Shown: piece after piece, positions 6,448-13,177 of the stretch
How the letters are laid out: each line of letters begins with the position of its first letter
Position numbering within the stretch: the first letter of the stretch is position 1
Assembly: GCA_034437795.1 (NCBI GenBank)
Contig: DAOTTI010000270.1
Span: 1 to 24,819 of the forward strand
DNA from: DAOTTI01 sp034437795
Lineage (GTDB): Bacteria > Chloroflexota > UBA11872 > UBA12225
Length of the DNA stretch: 24,819 nucleotides
Direction of reading: 5' to 3'
Notes under the pieces: generated by a model
Told to the model about the DNA's origin: nothing
The model's input: only the letters and a program-made list of their open reading frames with translations
The model's database searches: none
Translations under genes and position numbers: made by a program

Positions 6448-6678
6448 GTGGCACCGGTTCAGAGACAGGGCGCTGATACGATCCAGTCGACGGGTCTTAC
6501 GCTGGAGGTCCCACTGCCGGACGGGTGGTCGATCGTGGAGTACGCCGGCAAGCGGGGTAAGCCCCTCTACGCGGTCTATGCCGATGGGCGGCGCATGGCC
6601 TCGGGCATGACGTCCGTGCAGTCGGCCATTCGCTGGGCCCGCCTGCTGGCCCTCTCCCGCAGCTGGCCCTTCGGCTGA
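6448..6678 (+). CDS. Small hypothetical protein
   Basis: 76 residues from GTG 6448, with GAGGGAG (6431-6437) upstream. The core 'LTLEVPLPDGWSIVEYAGKRGKPLYAVYADGRRMASG' followed by a helix 'VQSAIRWARLLALSRSW' looks like a compact alpha/beta domain: two or three strands and one amphipathic helix. The protein is basic, with no signal peptide and no cysteines. I do not recognise a family. It is followed by a strong hairpin at 6703-6727. The composition supports coding, but the start is uncertain. Confidence 0.5.
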   Translation: MAPVQRQGADTIQSTGLTLEVPLPDGWSIVEYAGKRGKPLYAVYADGRRMASGMTSVQSAIRWARLLALSRSWPFG

Positions 6679-6702
6679 GGCGCGGCTGCCCTGGCCCCGC
6701 CG

Positions 6703-6727
6703 CCCCCGCTCCGTGTCGGAGCGGGGG
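6703..6727 (+). terminator. GC hairpin terminator candidate
   Basis: Perfect 11-bp stem CCCCCGCTCCG / CGGAGCGGGGG with a 3-base TGT loop, 25 bases after the stop at 6678. There is no T-tract, as with the other hairpins in this window. Confidence 0.6.
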
Positions 6728-6822
6728 AACGGGGGCACCGGGGTAGCGCCTGGGATGTGGGTGCGGATCCTCCTGGGCCAGCCGGCTGGGCCATCCGACC
6801 GGCGCATCGGGGCCGGAGCCGA

Positions 6823-6828
6823 TAGACT
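6823..6828 (+). promoter_or_regulatory. -10 box (TAGACT), probable leaderless promoter
   Basis: TAGACT followed by 6 bases and then GTG 6835. The same hexamer occurs before the genes at 7913 and 14874. Confidence 0.5.
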
Positions 6829-6834
6829 CTCGGC

Positions 6835-7527
6835 GTGCCTGGCCGGCGCAGCGTTCTGGTTAGCGGGGGAGCGGCTGTGGCCGCGTGCCTGGCCGGGGCT
6901 GTGGCGCTGGGAGGCGCGGGGTGGGCCGCGCCCTGGATGCGGGCGCGGGAGAACGGGGTGATCCGCGGCGGCGCGCTGCGGGGGCGCCAGGGAGCTCGCG
7001 ATCTGCGAGTGGGCGCCGCTGGAACTGGAGTGATCGCCAGCAGCGCGCTGCAGGGGCGCCTGGGCGGGCACGTCTCCTCCTTTGACCAACACTACATGCC
7101 TGCCGGCCTGGCCGGGCCAGCCGTGAGCGCTGCGCCCGCACCCTATCGCCGCGTCTACGACGCCCCTGGGGGACGGCTGGTGGCGGAGGTCCTGCCGGAT
7201 GGGCAGGTGCGCCAGATCACGTTTGGCCGCGAGCGCCCTGTGCTGGACGTGTGGGAGCCGGCCGAAGGCGATTGGTCCCTGGCCGAGGCGCGGGAGCTGG
7301 CGCGACGCTGGCTCCCTCCGGACGCCGCCCTGCTGCGGGCGGAGCCGTTCTTCTTCCAGGGGCGGGCCGCCGGCCAGCGGGAGATCTATCACAGCCAGGC
7401 GCTTGCGCCGGCCGGCGGGCTGCCGGGTACTACTGCGGCCGGCGCCGGCGGGGTGGGGAACTGCGCGGCAACGTATTATCAGACCAGCGCAGGCGGCGTG
7501 GCCTTCATCCTGGTCGGCCTGTACTGA
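6835..7527 (+). CDS. Secreted or membrane-anchored protein of unknown function
   Basis: 230 residues. The N-terminus (MPGRRSVLVSGGAAVAACLAGAVALGG and on to GWAAP) is a basic-plus-hydrophobic export signal ending near residue 31, possibly cleaved after an Ala. Next comes a short internal duplication, 'GVIRGGALRGRQG' and 'GVIASSALQGRLGG', visible in the DNA too (from about 6958 and 7029). The rest has a 'YDAPGGRLVAEVLPDGQVRQITF' strand pair, a 'WSLAEARELARRWLPPDA' helix and a conserved-looking end 'GNCAATYYQTSAGGVAFILVGLY' with the only mature-domain cysteine. It resembles exported Chloroflexota hypothetical proteins I know only by style. The start follows a TAGACT box at leaderless spacing. 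Confidence 0.6.
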   Translation: MPGRRSVLVSGGAAVAACLAGAVALGGAGWAAPWMRARENGVIRGGALRGRQGARDLRVGAAGTGVIASSALQGRLGGHVSSFDQHYMPAGLAGPAVSAAPAPYRRVYDAPGGRLVAEVLPDGQVRQITFGRERPVLDVWEPAEGDWSLAEARELARRWLPPDAALLRAEPFFFQGRAAGQREIYHSQALAPAGGLPGTTAAGAGGVGNCAATYYQTSAGGVAFILVGLY

Positions 7528-7556
7528 TGACGCTGCGGGGGGACCTTGAATGATCG

Positions 7557-7589
7557 GTCATGCTGCCAGGAGCACCAGCGTAGCATGAC
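7557..7589. repeat. Inverted repeat upstream of the small membrane protein
   Basis: Perfect 8-bp arms GTCATGCT (7557-7564) and AGCATGAC (7582-7589), 17-base loop. The right arm overlaps TAGCAT (7581-7586), a possible -10 for the gene at 7641, so it could be an operator or a terminator of the upstream gene. Confidence 0.4.
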
Positions 7590-7640
7590 AATGGCCGGCA
7601 CTCTACACCGGAACCACACCGGGGTGATGGATCGCGGCGG

Positions 7641-7859
7641 ATGGCTGGCGCTGAGCAACCCGCGCCCCCGGTAGCGAAGCGCCGTGGCATCCCGCGGTGG
7701 GCGTGGCTGGCGGCCGGCGCGCTGGTGTTAGGCGTGCTGGCCGTGCTGTACTGGGGCCGCGGCGGGACGGCCATGCTGGGCGCGCTGGCGCTGGCGCTGG
7801 CGGCGCTGGCGGTGCTCTTGCTGGCTGAACCCGACGGCGACCCTGCCGCCGAGCAGTGA
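7641..7859 (+). CDS. Small membrane protein, two predicted transmembrane helices
   Basis: 72 residues. A basic N-terminal tail (VAKRRGIPRW) leads into helix one (about 20-42, WAWLAAGALVLGVLAVLYW) and, after GRGG, helix two (about 44-62, MLGALALALAALAVLLLA), then an acidic tail DGDPAAEQ. The basic first loop predicts both termini in the cytoplasm. No family is recognised; low-complexity Leu/Ala content limits what can be said. The ATG has only a weak GGCGG upstream. A hairpin at 7869-7890 follows the stop. Confidence 0.55.
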   Translation: MAGAEQPAPPVAKRRGIPRWAWLAAGALVLGVLAVLYWGRGGTAMLGALALALAALAVLLLAEPDGDPAAEQ

Positions 7860-7868
7860 GCGGGGGCC

Positions 7869-7890
7869 AGCGGCCAGGGCGCTGGCCGCT
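7869..7890 (+). terminator. GC hairpin terminator candidate
   Basis: Perfect 9-bp stem AGCGGCCAG / CTGGCCGCT with a 4-base GGCG loop, 10 bases after the stop at 7859 and just ahead of the TAGACT box for the next gene. No T-tract. Confidence 0.6.
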
Positions 7891-7895
7891 CGGCG

Positions 7896-7901
7896 TAGAC
7901 T
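7896..7901 (+). promoter_or_regulatory. -10 box (TAGACT) of the M28 peptidase gene
   Basis: TAGACT, then 11 bases, then GTG 7913. This gives a leaderless or nearly leaderless mRNA. There is no Shine-Dalgarno sequence in the interval. Confidence 0.5.
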
Positions 7902-7912
7902 TTCCATAACCG

Positions 7913-9304
7913 GTGCCTCCGTCACTGCGCTCGCTCGCCGCCACTGTCTGCACGCTGGCACTGGCCGCCATCCTGGCGTGCGCGCCGGGCGCGACCACCT
8001 CGTCTCCTCGCTCACCGGCGGGCGCAACGGCCGTGCCGGCAGCGCCGGTGGCCGTGGCGATGGAGCAGACCGGCGCCACAGGGTCGGGCGCGGCGCCGGC
8101 GGCCGCGGAAGCGCCCACGTTCTCCGGCGAGCGCGCGCTGGCGCACGTGCGGCACCTGGCCGGCGCCATCGGCCCGCGGCCGGCGGGAGCGCCGGCGGCC
8201 GGCGAGGCGGCCGGCTACATCGCCCAGACGCTGGCGGCGTACGGCTACGAGGTGGTGCGCCAACCGTTCACCTTTCCTCAGTTCGAGGAGCGCGAGACGA
8301 GCCTGCAGGTCGGCGGCGCTGGGGCGCACGCATCCGGCGCGGCGGAGCCGTGGAACATACCGGCGCACGCCATGCTGTATTCCGCGTCCGGCACGGTGCA
8401 GGGGGCGCTGGTGTTTGCCGGCTTCGGGCGCGCCGATGACTTTCCACCCGGGGGATTGGTCGGCGCCATTGCGGTGATGGAGCGTGGGGAGAACATCACC
8501 TTTCGGGAGAAGGCTGAAAGGGCCGCCCGCGCTGGCGCCAGCGCGGCCGTGATCTACAACAATCTGCCCCGCGAGTTTGTGGGCTCGCTCCAGGTGCCGT
8601 CGTCCATCCCTGTGGTCGCGATCAGCGGGCAAGATGGCCAGCGCCTGCGCGCGCTGCTGGAGCAGGGTCCGGTGACGGGACGCATGACCGTCGACGCCAG
8701 CGTCGAGACGCGGGCGACGGAGAACGTCATCGCCACGCGCGCGCCGGACGGCCGCCCCGGTGCCGCGCGTATCGTGCTCGGGGCGCACTACGACTCCGTG
8801 GCCGTGGGGCCGGGGGCCAACGACAACGCGTCCGGCACGGCGGTCATCCTGGAGCTGGCGCGCGTCTTTGCAGCGGACGATACCGGCGTCTCGCTGAGCG
8901 TGATCGCCTTCGGCGCCGAGGAGCTAGGTCTGCTGGGGAGCGCGCACTACGTGGCCGGCCTGCCGGCGGCCGAGCGGGCGCGCATCCGCGCCATGCTGAA
9001 CTTCGATATGGTGGGCGTGGGCGAGCAGCTCATGGTGGGGGGCGACGAGCGCATCGCCAGATTGGTGGAGGACGTGGCCGGGCAGCGGGGCCTGCGTATC
9101 GGGCGCCTGGGGCAAAGCGCGACACAGCGCTCCGACCACGCGCCGTTCATTGCGGCCGGGATCCCCGCGGTGTTCTTCTACGTGCTGGACGACCCGAACT
9201 ACCACACGCCGAGCGACGTGGTCGAGAACGTCTTGGCCGCGCGCCTGTCCGAGATTGGGACGATCGCGGCTGACGTGATCCGGCGTCTAGCGCAGGAGCA
9301 ATGA
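7913..9304 (+). CDS. M28-family zinc aminopeptidase lipoprotein with PA domain
   Basis: 463 residues. Hydrophobic residues 9-22 end in ILAC (Cys23), a near-consensus lipobox, followed by a Ser/Pro/Ala-rich linker, so it is probably a surface lipoprotein. A protease-associated (PA) domain spans about 155-250 (GALVFAGFGRADDFPPGG, GASAAVIYNN). The M28 catalytic domain follows with all five expected dizinc ligands: His292 (GAHYDS), Asp304 (GANDNASG), the catalytic and ligand pair Glu336-Glu337 (GAEELGLLGS), Asp365 (NFDMVG) and His431 (YHTPSD). The domain order matches bacterial aminopeptidases of the Streptomyces/Vibrio type. The role is extracellular peptide trimming; the substrate is unknown. 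Start GTG 7913 follows a TAGACT box. Confidence 0.9.
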   Translation: MPPSLRSLAATVCTLALAAILACAPGATTSSPRSPAGATAVPAAPVAVAMEQTGATGSGAAPAAAEAPTFSGERALAHVRHLAGAIGPRPAGAPAAGEAAGYIAQTLAAYGYEVVRQPFTFPQFEERETSLQVGGAGAHASGAAEPWNIPAHAMLYSASGTVQGALVFAGFGRADDFPPGGLVGAIAVMERGENITFREKAERAARAGASAAVIYNNLPREFVGSLQVPSSIPVVAISGQDGQRLRALLEQGPVTGRMTVDASVETRATENVIATRAPDGRPGAARIVLGAHYDSVAVGPGANDNASGTAVILELARVFAADDTGVSLSVIAFGAEELGLLGSAHYVAGLPAAERARIRAMLNFDMVGVGEQLMVGGDERIARLVEDVAGQRGLRIGRLGQSATQRSDHAPFIAAGIPAVFFYVLDDPNYHTPSDVVENVLAARLSEIGTIAADVIRRLAQEQ

Positions 9305-9394
9305 GCCGGCTACCGCTAGATCCTGTGGCAATAGCCGGTCCTTCCATCACCCGCTGGCGCCACAGAGGGGTATAGCCGATACGTCAGGAGTGGA

Positions 9395-9453
9395 GCCCTC
9401 ACCCTCGCCCTCTCCCAGGGGGAGAGGGGACTGCTCGCGCTCCCAAAGGGAGC
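9395..9453. repeat. Type A palindromic repeat between convergent genes
   Basis: CCCTCACCCT lead-in, then CCCTCTCCC (9408-9416) / GGGAGAGGG (9420-9428), then a second hairpin GCTCCC-aaa-GGGAGC (9439-9453). It lies between the M28 gene and the 3' end of the flavin reductase gene. Confidence 0.65.
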
Positions 9454-9477
9454 GGGGCTCCTGGCTGGCGGCGGCGC

Positions 9478-10011
9478 TCAGGGGCGGCGCAGCCGGTCCA
9501 GGGTGGCGTAGAAGCCGGCGTAGTAGAGCAGGGGCGCCAGCCGGTCATTGCCCTCGCCGGCGGCCACGACGCGCCCCACGAAGATAGTGTGATCGCCCCC
9601 GTCGAAGGTGGCATGGAGGCGGCAATCGAACCACGCCACGGCGCCGTTCAGGAGCGGTGCGCCGGTGACGGCGGTGTGATAGGGAACGCCAGTGAACGCC
9701 TCGTCGACGAGCGGGGCCCGGCCGGCAAAGCGCTCTGCCAGGAACTCCTGCGCATCTGAGAGCAGGCTGACGCCAAAGGCGCCGGCGGCGGTGAGCAACG
9801 CCGCGCTCTCCAGGTGGCGCTCGATGCAGATCAGCACCAGGGGCGGGGAGATGGAGACGACGGTGAAGCTGGTCACCGTCAGGCCGCGTAGCCCTTCGCC
9901 GGTGACGAACGTGACGACGGCGACGCCGGCGGCGTATCGAGCCCGCAGGCGGCGCATTACGCCGGGGCTGGGTTCTGTGGCAGGCTGGGCGCCAGTGGGC
10001 TCGTGATCCAC
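9478..10011 (-). CDS. Flavin reductase-like protein (FMN-binding split barrel)
   Basis: 177 residues from GTG 10011, which has an excellent AAGGAGG five bases upstream; the frame is open further, but that start is better. The fold is seen in 'YAAGVAVVTFVTGEGLRGLTVTSFTVVSISPPLVLICI' (26-63, FMN phosphate site and beta-barrel core), 'FGVSLLSDAQEFLAERFAG' (79-97), 'GDHTIFVGRVVA' (139-150) and 'PLLYYAGFYATL' (160-171), a standard ending for flavin reductase-like proteins. Such proteins reduce FMN or FAD with NAD(P)H for a partner monooxygenase. No monooxygenase gene lies nearby, so the partner is unknown. It is divergent from nth and convergent with the M28 gene. Confidence 0.85.
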   Translation of the reverse strand: MDHEPTGAQPATEPSPGVMRRLRARYAAGVAVVTFVTGEGLRGLTVTSFTVVSISPPLVLICIERHLESAALLTAAGAFGVSLLSDAQEFLAERFAGRAPLVDEAFTGVPYHTAVTGAPLLNGAVAWFDCRLHATFDGGDHTIFVGRVVAAGEGNDRLAPLLYYAGFYATLDRLRRP

Positions 10012-10141
10012 GGCGGCCTCCTTACCACCGGTGCTTGACGGGACGTCCTCGGTCCCAGATTGGCTGCGTCGAACAGTTCCAGGCGCGACCATCTCCCTCC
10101 TGCGAGCCAGCACGGGTGCAACCAATTATTCCGGAGGGTGG

Positions 10142-10170
10142 AGCCCTCGCCGTCTCCCTTTGGGAGAGGG
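10142..10170. repeat. Type A palindromic repeat in a divergent gap
   Basis: A short lead-in with CCCTCGCCG is followed by TCTCCC-ttt-GGGAGA (10153-10167). It is the only member of the family in this window that is not between convergent genes; it lies in the 10012-10282 gap between the flavin reductase and nth. Confidence 0.5.
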
Positions 10171-10282
10171 AACGTAACCTTGTCTCGTCCGGAGTAAGTG
10201 GCTGCACCCGCCAGGGCGGCAGGCAGCACCTGGAGGTGGTTGCCTGGTACCTTCTGCAATACCTTACCGGAAAGGCTGAGGC

Positions 10283-11011
10283 ATGCCGGAGGATGCGACC
10301 GCGAGCTTTGGCCCGCCCAGCGCGCGCCCCAGGGAGGCCGTGGGGCAGCAAAGGTGGCCGCATGACATCGATGAGATGATGGCGCGCATTCGTGAGGCGG
10401 TGCGGGCCTTTCCCAAGGCGGCGCTCTTCGAGCTGGCGGAGGACGGGTTCACGTCCGTGTTCGAGGTGCTGGTGGCGTGCCTCATCTCCGTGCGCACGCG
10501 AGACGAAGCGACGCTGCCGGTGGCGCGGCGCCTCTTTGCCCGCGCGCGCACGCCGGCTGAGGTGGCCGCGCTGGGGCCGGACGGCATCGAGGCGCTCATC
10601 CGGGGATGCGCGTTTCACGAGGCCAAGGCGCGCCAGATCCACGCCATCGCGCGCCGGGCGGAGGCGGACCTGGGCGGGCGCCTGCCGTGCGACTTCGAGG
10701 TGCTGACGTCGTTCCCCGGGGTGGGCCCGAAGTGCGCCAATCTGGCCCTGGGGATCGCCTGCGGCCAGGCGCGGATAGGGGTGGACGTGCACGTCCACCG
10801 CGTGACCAACCGCTGGGGCTACGTCGCCACGCGCACGCCGGAGCAGACGATGGTCGCGCTGGAGGCGAAGCTGCCGCGCCGGTACTGGCTGGAGATCAAC
10901 CGGCTGCTGGTGCCATTCGGCAAGCACATCTGTACCGGCGTCCTGCCCAGGTGCTCGACGTGCCCGGTGCTGGAGTTCTGCCGGCAGGTCGGCGTCGGCG
11001 CCCATCGCTGA
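10283..11011 (+). CDS. nth: Endonuclease III (base-excision DNA glycosylase/AP lyase)
   Basis: 242 residues. It removes oxidised pyrimidines and nicks abasic sites. The helix-hairpin-helix is LTSFPGVGPKCANLAL (141-156), with catalytic Lys150 and Asp168 in GVDVHVHRV, the same 18-residue spacing as Lys120/Asp138 of E. coli Nth. The C-terminal [4Fe-4S] loop is Cys217-x6-Cys224-x2-Cys227-x5-Cys233, exactly the family spacing. About 25 extra N-terminal residues (PEDATASFGPPSARP and on) precede the usual start of the fold, so a later start such as ATG 10376 (MMARI) is possible; ATG 10283 has only a weak ribosome-binding site. The next gene, rhaM, has its own promoter-like sequence 23 bases downstream. 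Confidence 0.92.
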   Translation: MPEDATASFGPPSARPREAVGQQRWPHDIDEMMARIREAVRAFPKAALFELAEDGFTSVFEVLVACLISVRTRDEATLPVARRLFARARTPAEVAALGPDGIEALIRGCAFHEAKARQIHAIARRAEADLGGRLPCDFEVLTSFPGVGPKCANLALGIACGQARIGVDVHVHRVTNRWGYVATRTPEQTMVALEAKLPRRYWLEINRLLVPFGKHICTGVLPRCSTCPVLEFCRQVGVGAHR

Positions 11012-11033
11012 CCGGCCGGCGAGCGCCGCTGCC

Positions 11034-11039
11034 TACAAT
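11034..11039 (+). promoter_or_regulatory. -10 box (TACAAT) of rhaM
   Basis: TACAAT followed after about 9 bases by GGGAGGAG (11049-11056) and ATG 11059. This is a conventional leader with a strong ribosome-binding site, in contrast to the leaderless-type spacing elsewhere. A CTGACC (11008-11013) is the nearest -35-like sequence, at a poor 20-base spacing. Confidence 0.45.
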
Positions 11040-11058
11040 GTGAGCCCTGGGAGGAGAT

Positions 11059-11376
11059 ATGCAACGCGTTGCGTTCGTGCTCAAGGTGAAGCCGGAGATG
11101 ATCGAGGAGTACAAGCGCCGGCACGCCAGCGTCTGGCCCGAGATGCTCCAGGCGCTACGTGAGACGGGCTGGCACAACTACTCCCTGTTCATGCGGCCGG
11201 ATGGGCTGCTGTTCGGCTACCTGGAGACGCCGGACTTCGAGCGGGCGCGGGCGGAGATGGCCAAGCGCGAGGTTAACGCCCGCTGGCAGGCGGAGATGGC
11301 CCCCTTCTTCGAGTCGATCAACGGCAACCCCGACGAGGCGATGGTGCCGCTGGAGGAGGTCTTTCACCTGGATTAG
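11059..11376 (+). CDS. rhaM: L-rhamnose mutarotase
   Basis: 105 residues, the exact usual length (104-105). It interconverts alpha and beta L-rhamnose, feeding rhamnose isomerase and the rhamnulokinase encoded at 1524. 'MIEEYKRRHASVWPEM' (14-29) carries Tyr18 and His22, the catalytic residues at the same numbers as in E. coli RhaM; 'NYSLFMRPDGLLFGYLE' (40-56) and 'NARWQAEMAPFFE' (73-85, with Trp76) complete the dimeric alpha/beta-barrel signature. GGGAGGAG lies three bases before the ATG. No isomerase or aldolase gene is in the window. Confidence 0.93.
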   Translation: MQRVAFVLKVKPEMIEEYKRRHASVWPEMLQALRETGWHNYSLFMRPDGLLFGYLETPDFERARAEMAKREVNARWQAEMAPFFESINGNPDEAMVPLEEVFHLD

Positions 11377-11394
11377 CCTGGATGCTGCGGTGGA

Positions 11395-11454
11395 GCCCTC
11401 AGCCCTTTTTGAGCGGCGCCCTCACCCTGGCCCTCTCCCATAGGGTGAGGGGGC
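11395..11454. repeat. Type A palindromic repeat between convergent genes
   Basis: Perfect 10-bp stem CCCTCACCCT (11419-11428) / AGGGTGAGGG (11442-11451), with CCCTCTCCC inside the loop, between rhaM and the aminotransferase 3' end. Here the outer CCCTCACCCT itself pairs, unlike in the other copies. Confidence 0.65.
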
Positions 11455-11515
11455 TCTTCCAAGAGGGGTTGGCCGCTGAGGGCAGCGCTGCCGGTGGAGG
11501 GGCCGTTCTGCTGCG

Positions 11516-12832
11516 TCAGGGTAGGAGGCCTTCCTCCTGGAGCAGCCCGAGCGCGCGGTCGAAGGCGTCGACGGTGTGGGCCACGTCACGCTCGTCGTGC
11601 ACGGCGGAGACGATGAGGCTGCCGGAGAAGTCGACGCCGTAGAGCTGCATGGCGGAACGGAGCCGGTGGCTGAAGGTGGGCCCGCCGCCCGCGCGCCGGA
11701 ACGACAGATTGATGATGGAGACCTCTCCGGTGGCGTCGCCTTCGACGCCACGCCGGCGCAGCACGTCCAGCAGGCCGCGGCGTAAGAGCTGGGCGGTAGC
11801 CGTCGCCTGCAGCTGCACGGCTGGATTTCTGACGATCTCCAGGCAGGCCACGCCGGCCGCGGCCGAGAGCGGGTTGGCGTTGAAGGTGCCGGGATGGTGG
11901 ATGCGCCCGAAGCGCGACCACTCGGGATCGTCGAGGCGGAGGTCGAACAGGGCCAGGATGTCCTTGCGACCGGCGATACAGGCCCCAGGCAGCCCGCCGG
12001 CCAGGATCTTGGCCAGGGTGGCCAGATCCGGCGTCACCCCGTAATACTCCTGGCAGCCGCCCGGCGCGTACCGGAAGCCGGTGACGACCTCGTCAAAGAT
12101 CAGCACGACGCCCCGCTCCCGTGTGACGTCCCGGACCCGCTGGAGATAGGCGGTGCCGGCGCCGTCGGCGATCAGGATGACGGCGGCCACGTCCGGCTCC
12201 TGGTCGAGCAGGCGCTCGATGGCGCCGGCGTCGCGTGGCGGAGCGGCCAGCACCGTGCCGGCCACGGCCGCGGGCACCCCCTTCGAGAGCGGGACGTCGT
12301 AAGGGGGTTGCATCGCCACGGTGGCGTAGTCGTGCCAGCCGTGGAAGCCGCCCTGGATCTTGATGATCTTGGTCCGGCCGGTGTAGGCGCGGGCGAGGCG
12401 CATGGCCATCATGGTGGCTTCGGTGCCGGAGCTGAAGAACTTGACAGATTGGGCACAGGGCACGATCTCCTCGACTAGCTCCGCCCAGCGGACCTCCAGC
12501 TCGTGGCAGGCGCCATAGTGGGTCCCCTTCTGCGCCTGCTCGACGATGGCGCGGGTGATCGCCGGATGGTTGTGCCCCAGGAGGAGCGCGCCGTGGCCCA
12601 TGCGGTAGTCGACGTACTCGTTGCCGTCCACGTCCCACTTGCGCGAGCCGTGGGCGTGGCTCACGTAGAGCGGGAACGGGACGTGGTAGCGGGAGTCGTG
12701 GGTCACACCGCTGGGGACGACGCGCCGCGCCCGCTCGTAGAGCTGCGCGCTCGTGGGGCAGCGCTGGGCGCGCAGGGCGTCGATCGTGCCGGCACCGCTC
12801 GCCGCGCGCTGGGATGTCGTTTCTAATGCCAT
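11516..12832 (-). CDS. Class III (GSA-type) PLP-dependent aminotransferase
   Basis: 438 residues from ATG 12832, with AAGGAG eight bases upstream; the open frame before it is not protein-like. PLP-binding features are SSGTEATM (134-141), GGFHGWHD (161-168), the cofactor Asp247 in VLIFDEVVTGFR, and Lys275 in TLAKILAGGLPG, the Schiff-base lysine. Overall it resembles glutamate-1-semialdehyde aminotransferase-like enzymes, but it is not clearly HemL. The segment after VAAVIL is IADGAGTAYLQRVRDV, about seven residues shorter than the EP(x)GG(N)(x)G..P..FL segment expected in the family, and lacks that EP motif. The natural substrate is unknown. Other genes for haem synthesis are absent nearby. 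A TAGCAT -10 lies about 65 bases upstream of the start. Confidence 0.85.
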   Translation of the reverse strand: MALETTSQRAASGAGTIDALRAQRCPTSAQLYERARRVVPSGVTHDSRYHVPFPLYVSHAHGSRKWDVDGNEYVDYRMGHGALLLGHNHPAITRAIVEQAQKGTHYGACHELEVRWAELVEEIVPCAQSVKFFSSGTEATMMAMRLARAYTGRTKIIKIQGGFHGWHDYATVAMQPPYDVPLSKGVPAAVAGTVLAAPPRDAGAIERLLDQEPDVAAVILIADGAGTAYLQRVRDVTRERGVVLIFDEVVTGFRYAPGGCQEYYGVTPDLATLAKILAGGLPGACIAGRKDILALFDLRLDDPEWSRFGRIHHPGTFNANPLSAAAGVACLEIVRNPAVQLQATATAQLLRRGLLDVLRRRGVEGDATGEVSIINLSFRRAGGGPTFSHRLRSAMQLYGVDFSGSLIVSAVHDERDVAHTVDAFDRALGLLQEEGLLP

Positions 12833-12897
12833 AGAGCCTGCTCCTTGCCGCTCAGTCCAGGTGGGAGCGTCTCCCGTGCCGCCGTGCGGGTCGTGTG

Positions 12898-12903
12898 ATG
12901 CTA
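12898..12903 (-). promoter_or_regulatory. Candidate -10 box (TAGCAT) of the aminotransferase gene
   Basis: TAGCAT on the minus strand gives a leader of about 58 bases to ATG 12832, containing AAGGAG and the GGGAG-cgt-CTCCC hairpin. The same TAGCAT hexamer stands before the rhaB and 14146-14511 genes. Confidence 0.4.
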
Positions 12904-13020
12904 CCACGGGGAGCCCCGCCGCCCCCTCGTCGCGTCGGAGAGGGAGACGGCGGGGAGGGCATGGGACCATCAGGAGCGGCGGCGCAACTCCTCCCTTACC
13001 CACCAGCGAGCGCGGGACGC

Positions 13021-13026
13021 TATACT
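13021..13026 (+). promoter_or_regulatory. -10 box (TATACT) of the cold-shock-domain gene
   Basis: TATACT is the nearest match to a consensus -10 before ATG 13178. A start near 13033 would give a leader of about 145 bases, similar in length to the regulatory leader of E. coli cspA. No clear -35. Confidence 0.5.
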
Positions 13027-13082
13027 GCCCCGGCGTCGGGAGGAAATCGCGACGGCCAGTTGCTGCACCGCGACCTTTGTAC

Positions 13083-13132
13083 ATCGCCACACGACACGAC
13101 CATCGTAATCGCCACACGACACGAGCATCGTA
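13083..13132 (+). repeat. 25-bp tandem duplication in the leader of the cold-shock-domain gene
   Basis: Two adjacent 25-base units (13083-13107 and 13108-13132) that differ at one base (C against G at unit position 18). Each starts ATCGCCACACGACACGA and ends CATCGTA. Confidence 0.85.
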
Positions 13133-13177
13133 CGCCCCCAGGTAAGCGCCCCGGGCGCAAGAGGACCATCGAACACC

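Larger units (their letters stand above)
12833..13177. other. Divergent control region: aminotransferase leader and long leader of the cold-shock-domain gene
   Basis: Contains, towards the minus-strand gene, a TAGCAT box (12903-12898) and the small hairpin GGGAG-cgt-CTCCC (12863-12875) in the leader. Towards the plus-strand gene it holds TATACT (13021-13026) and a roughly 145-base leader. No protein gene is seen. Confidence 0.5.

Noticed and set aside
6442..7392. 316-codon minus-strand frame across the 6448-7527 genes
   Set aside because: It spans a hairpin terminator and a promoter-like box on the other strand and is Pro/Arg/Ser-rich with no domain.
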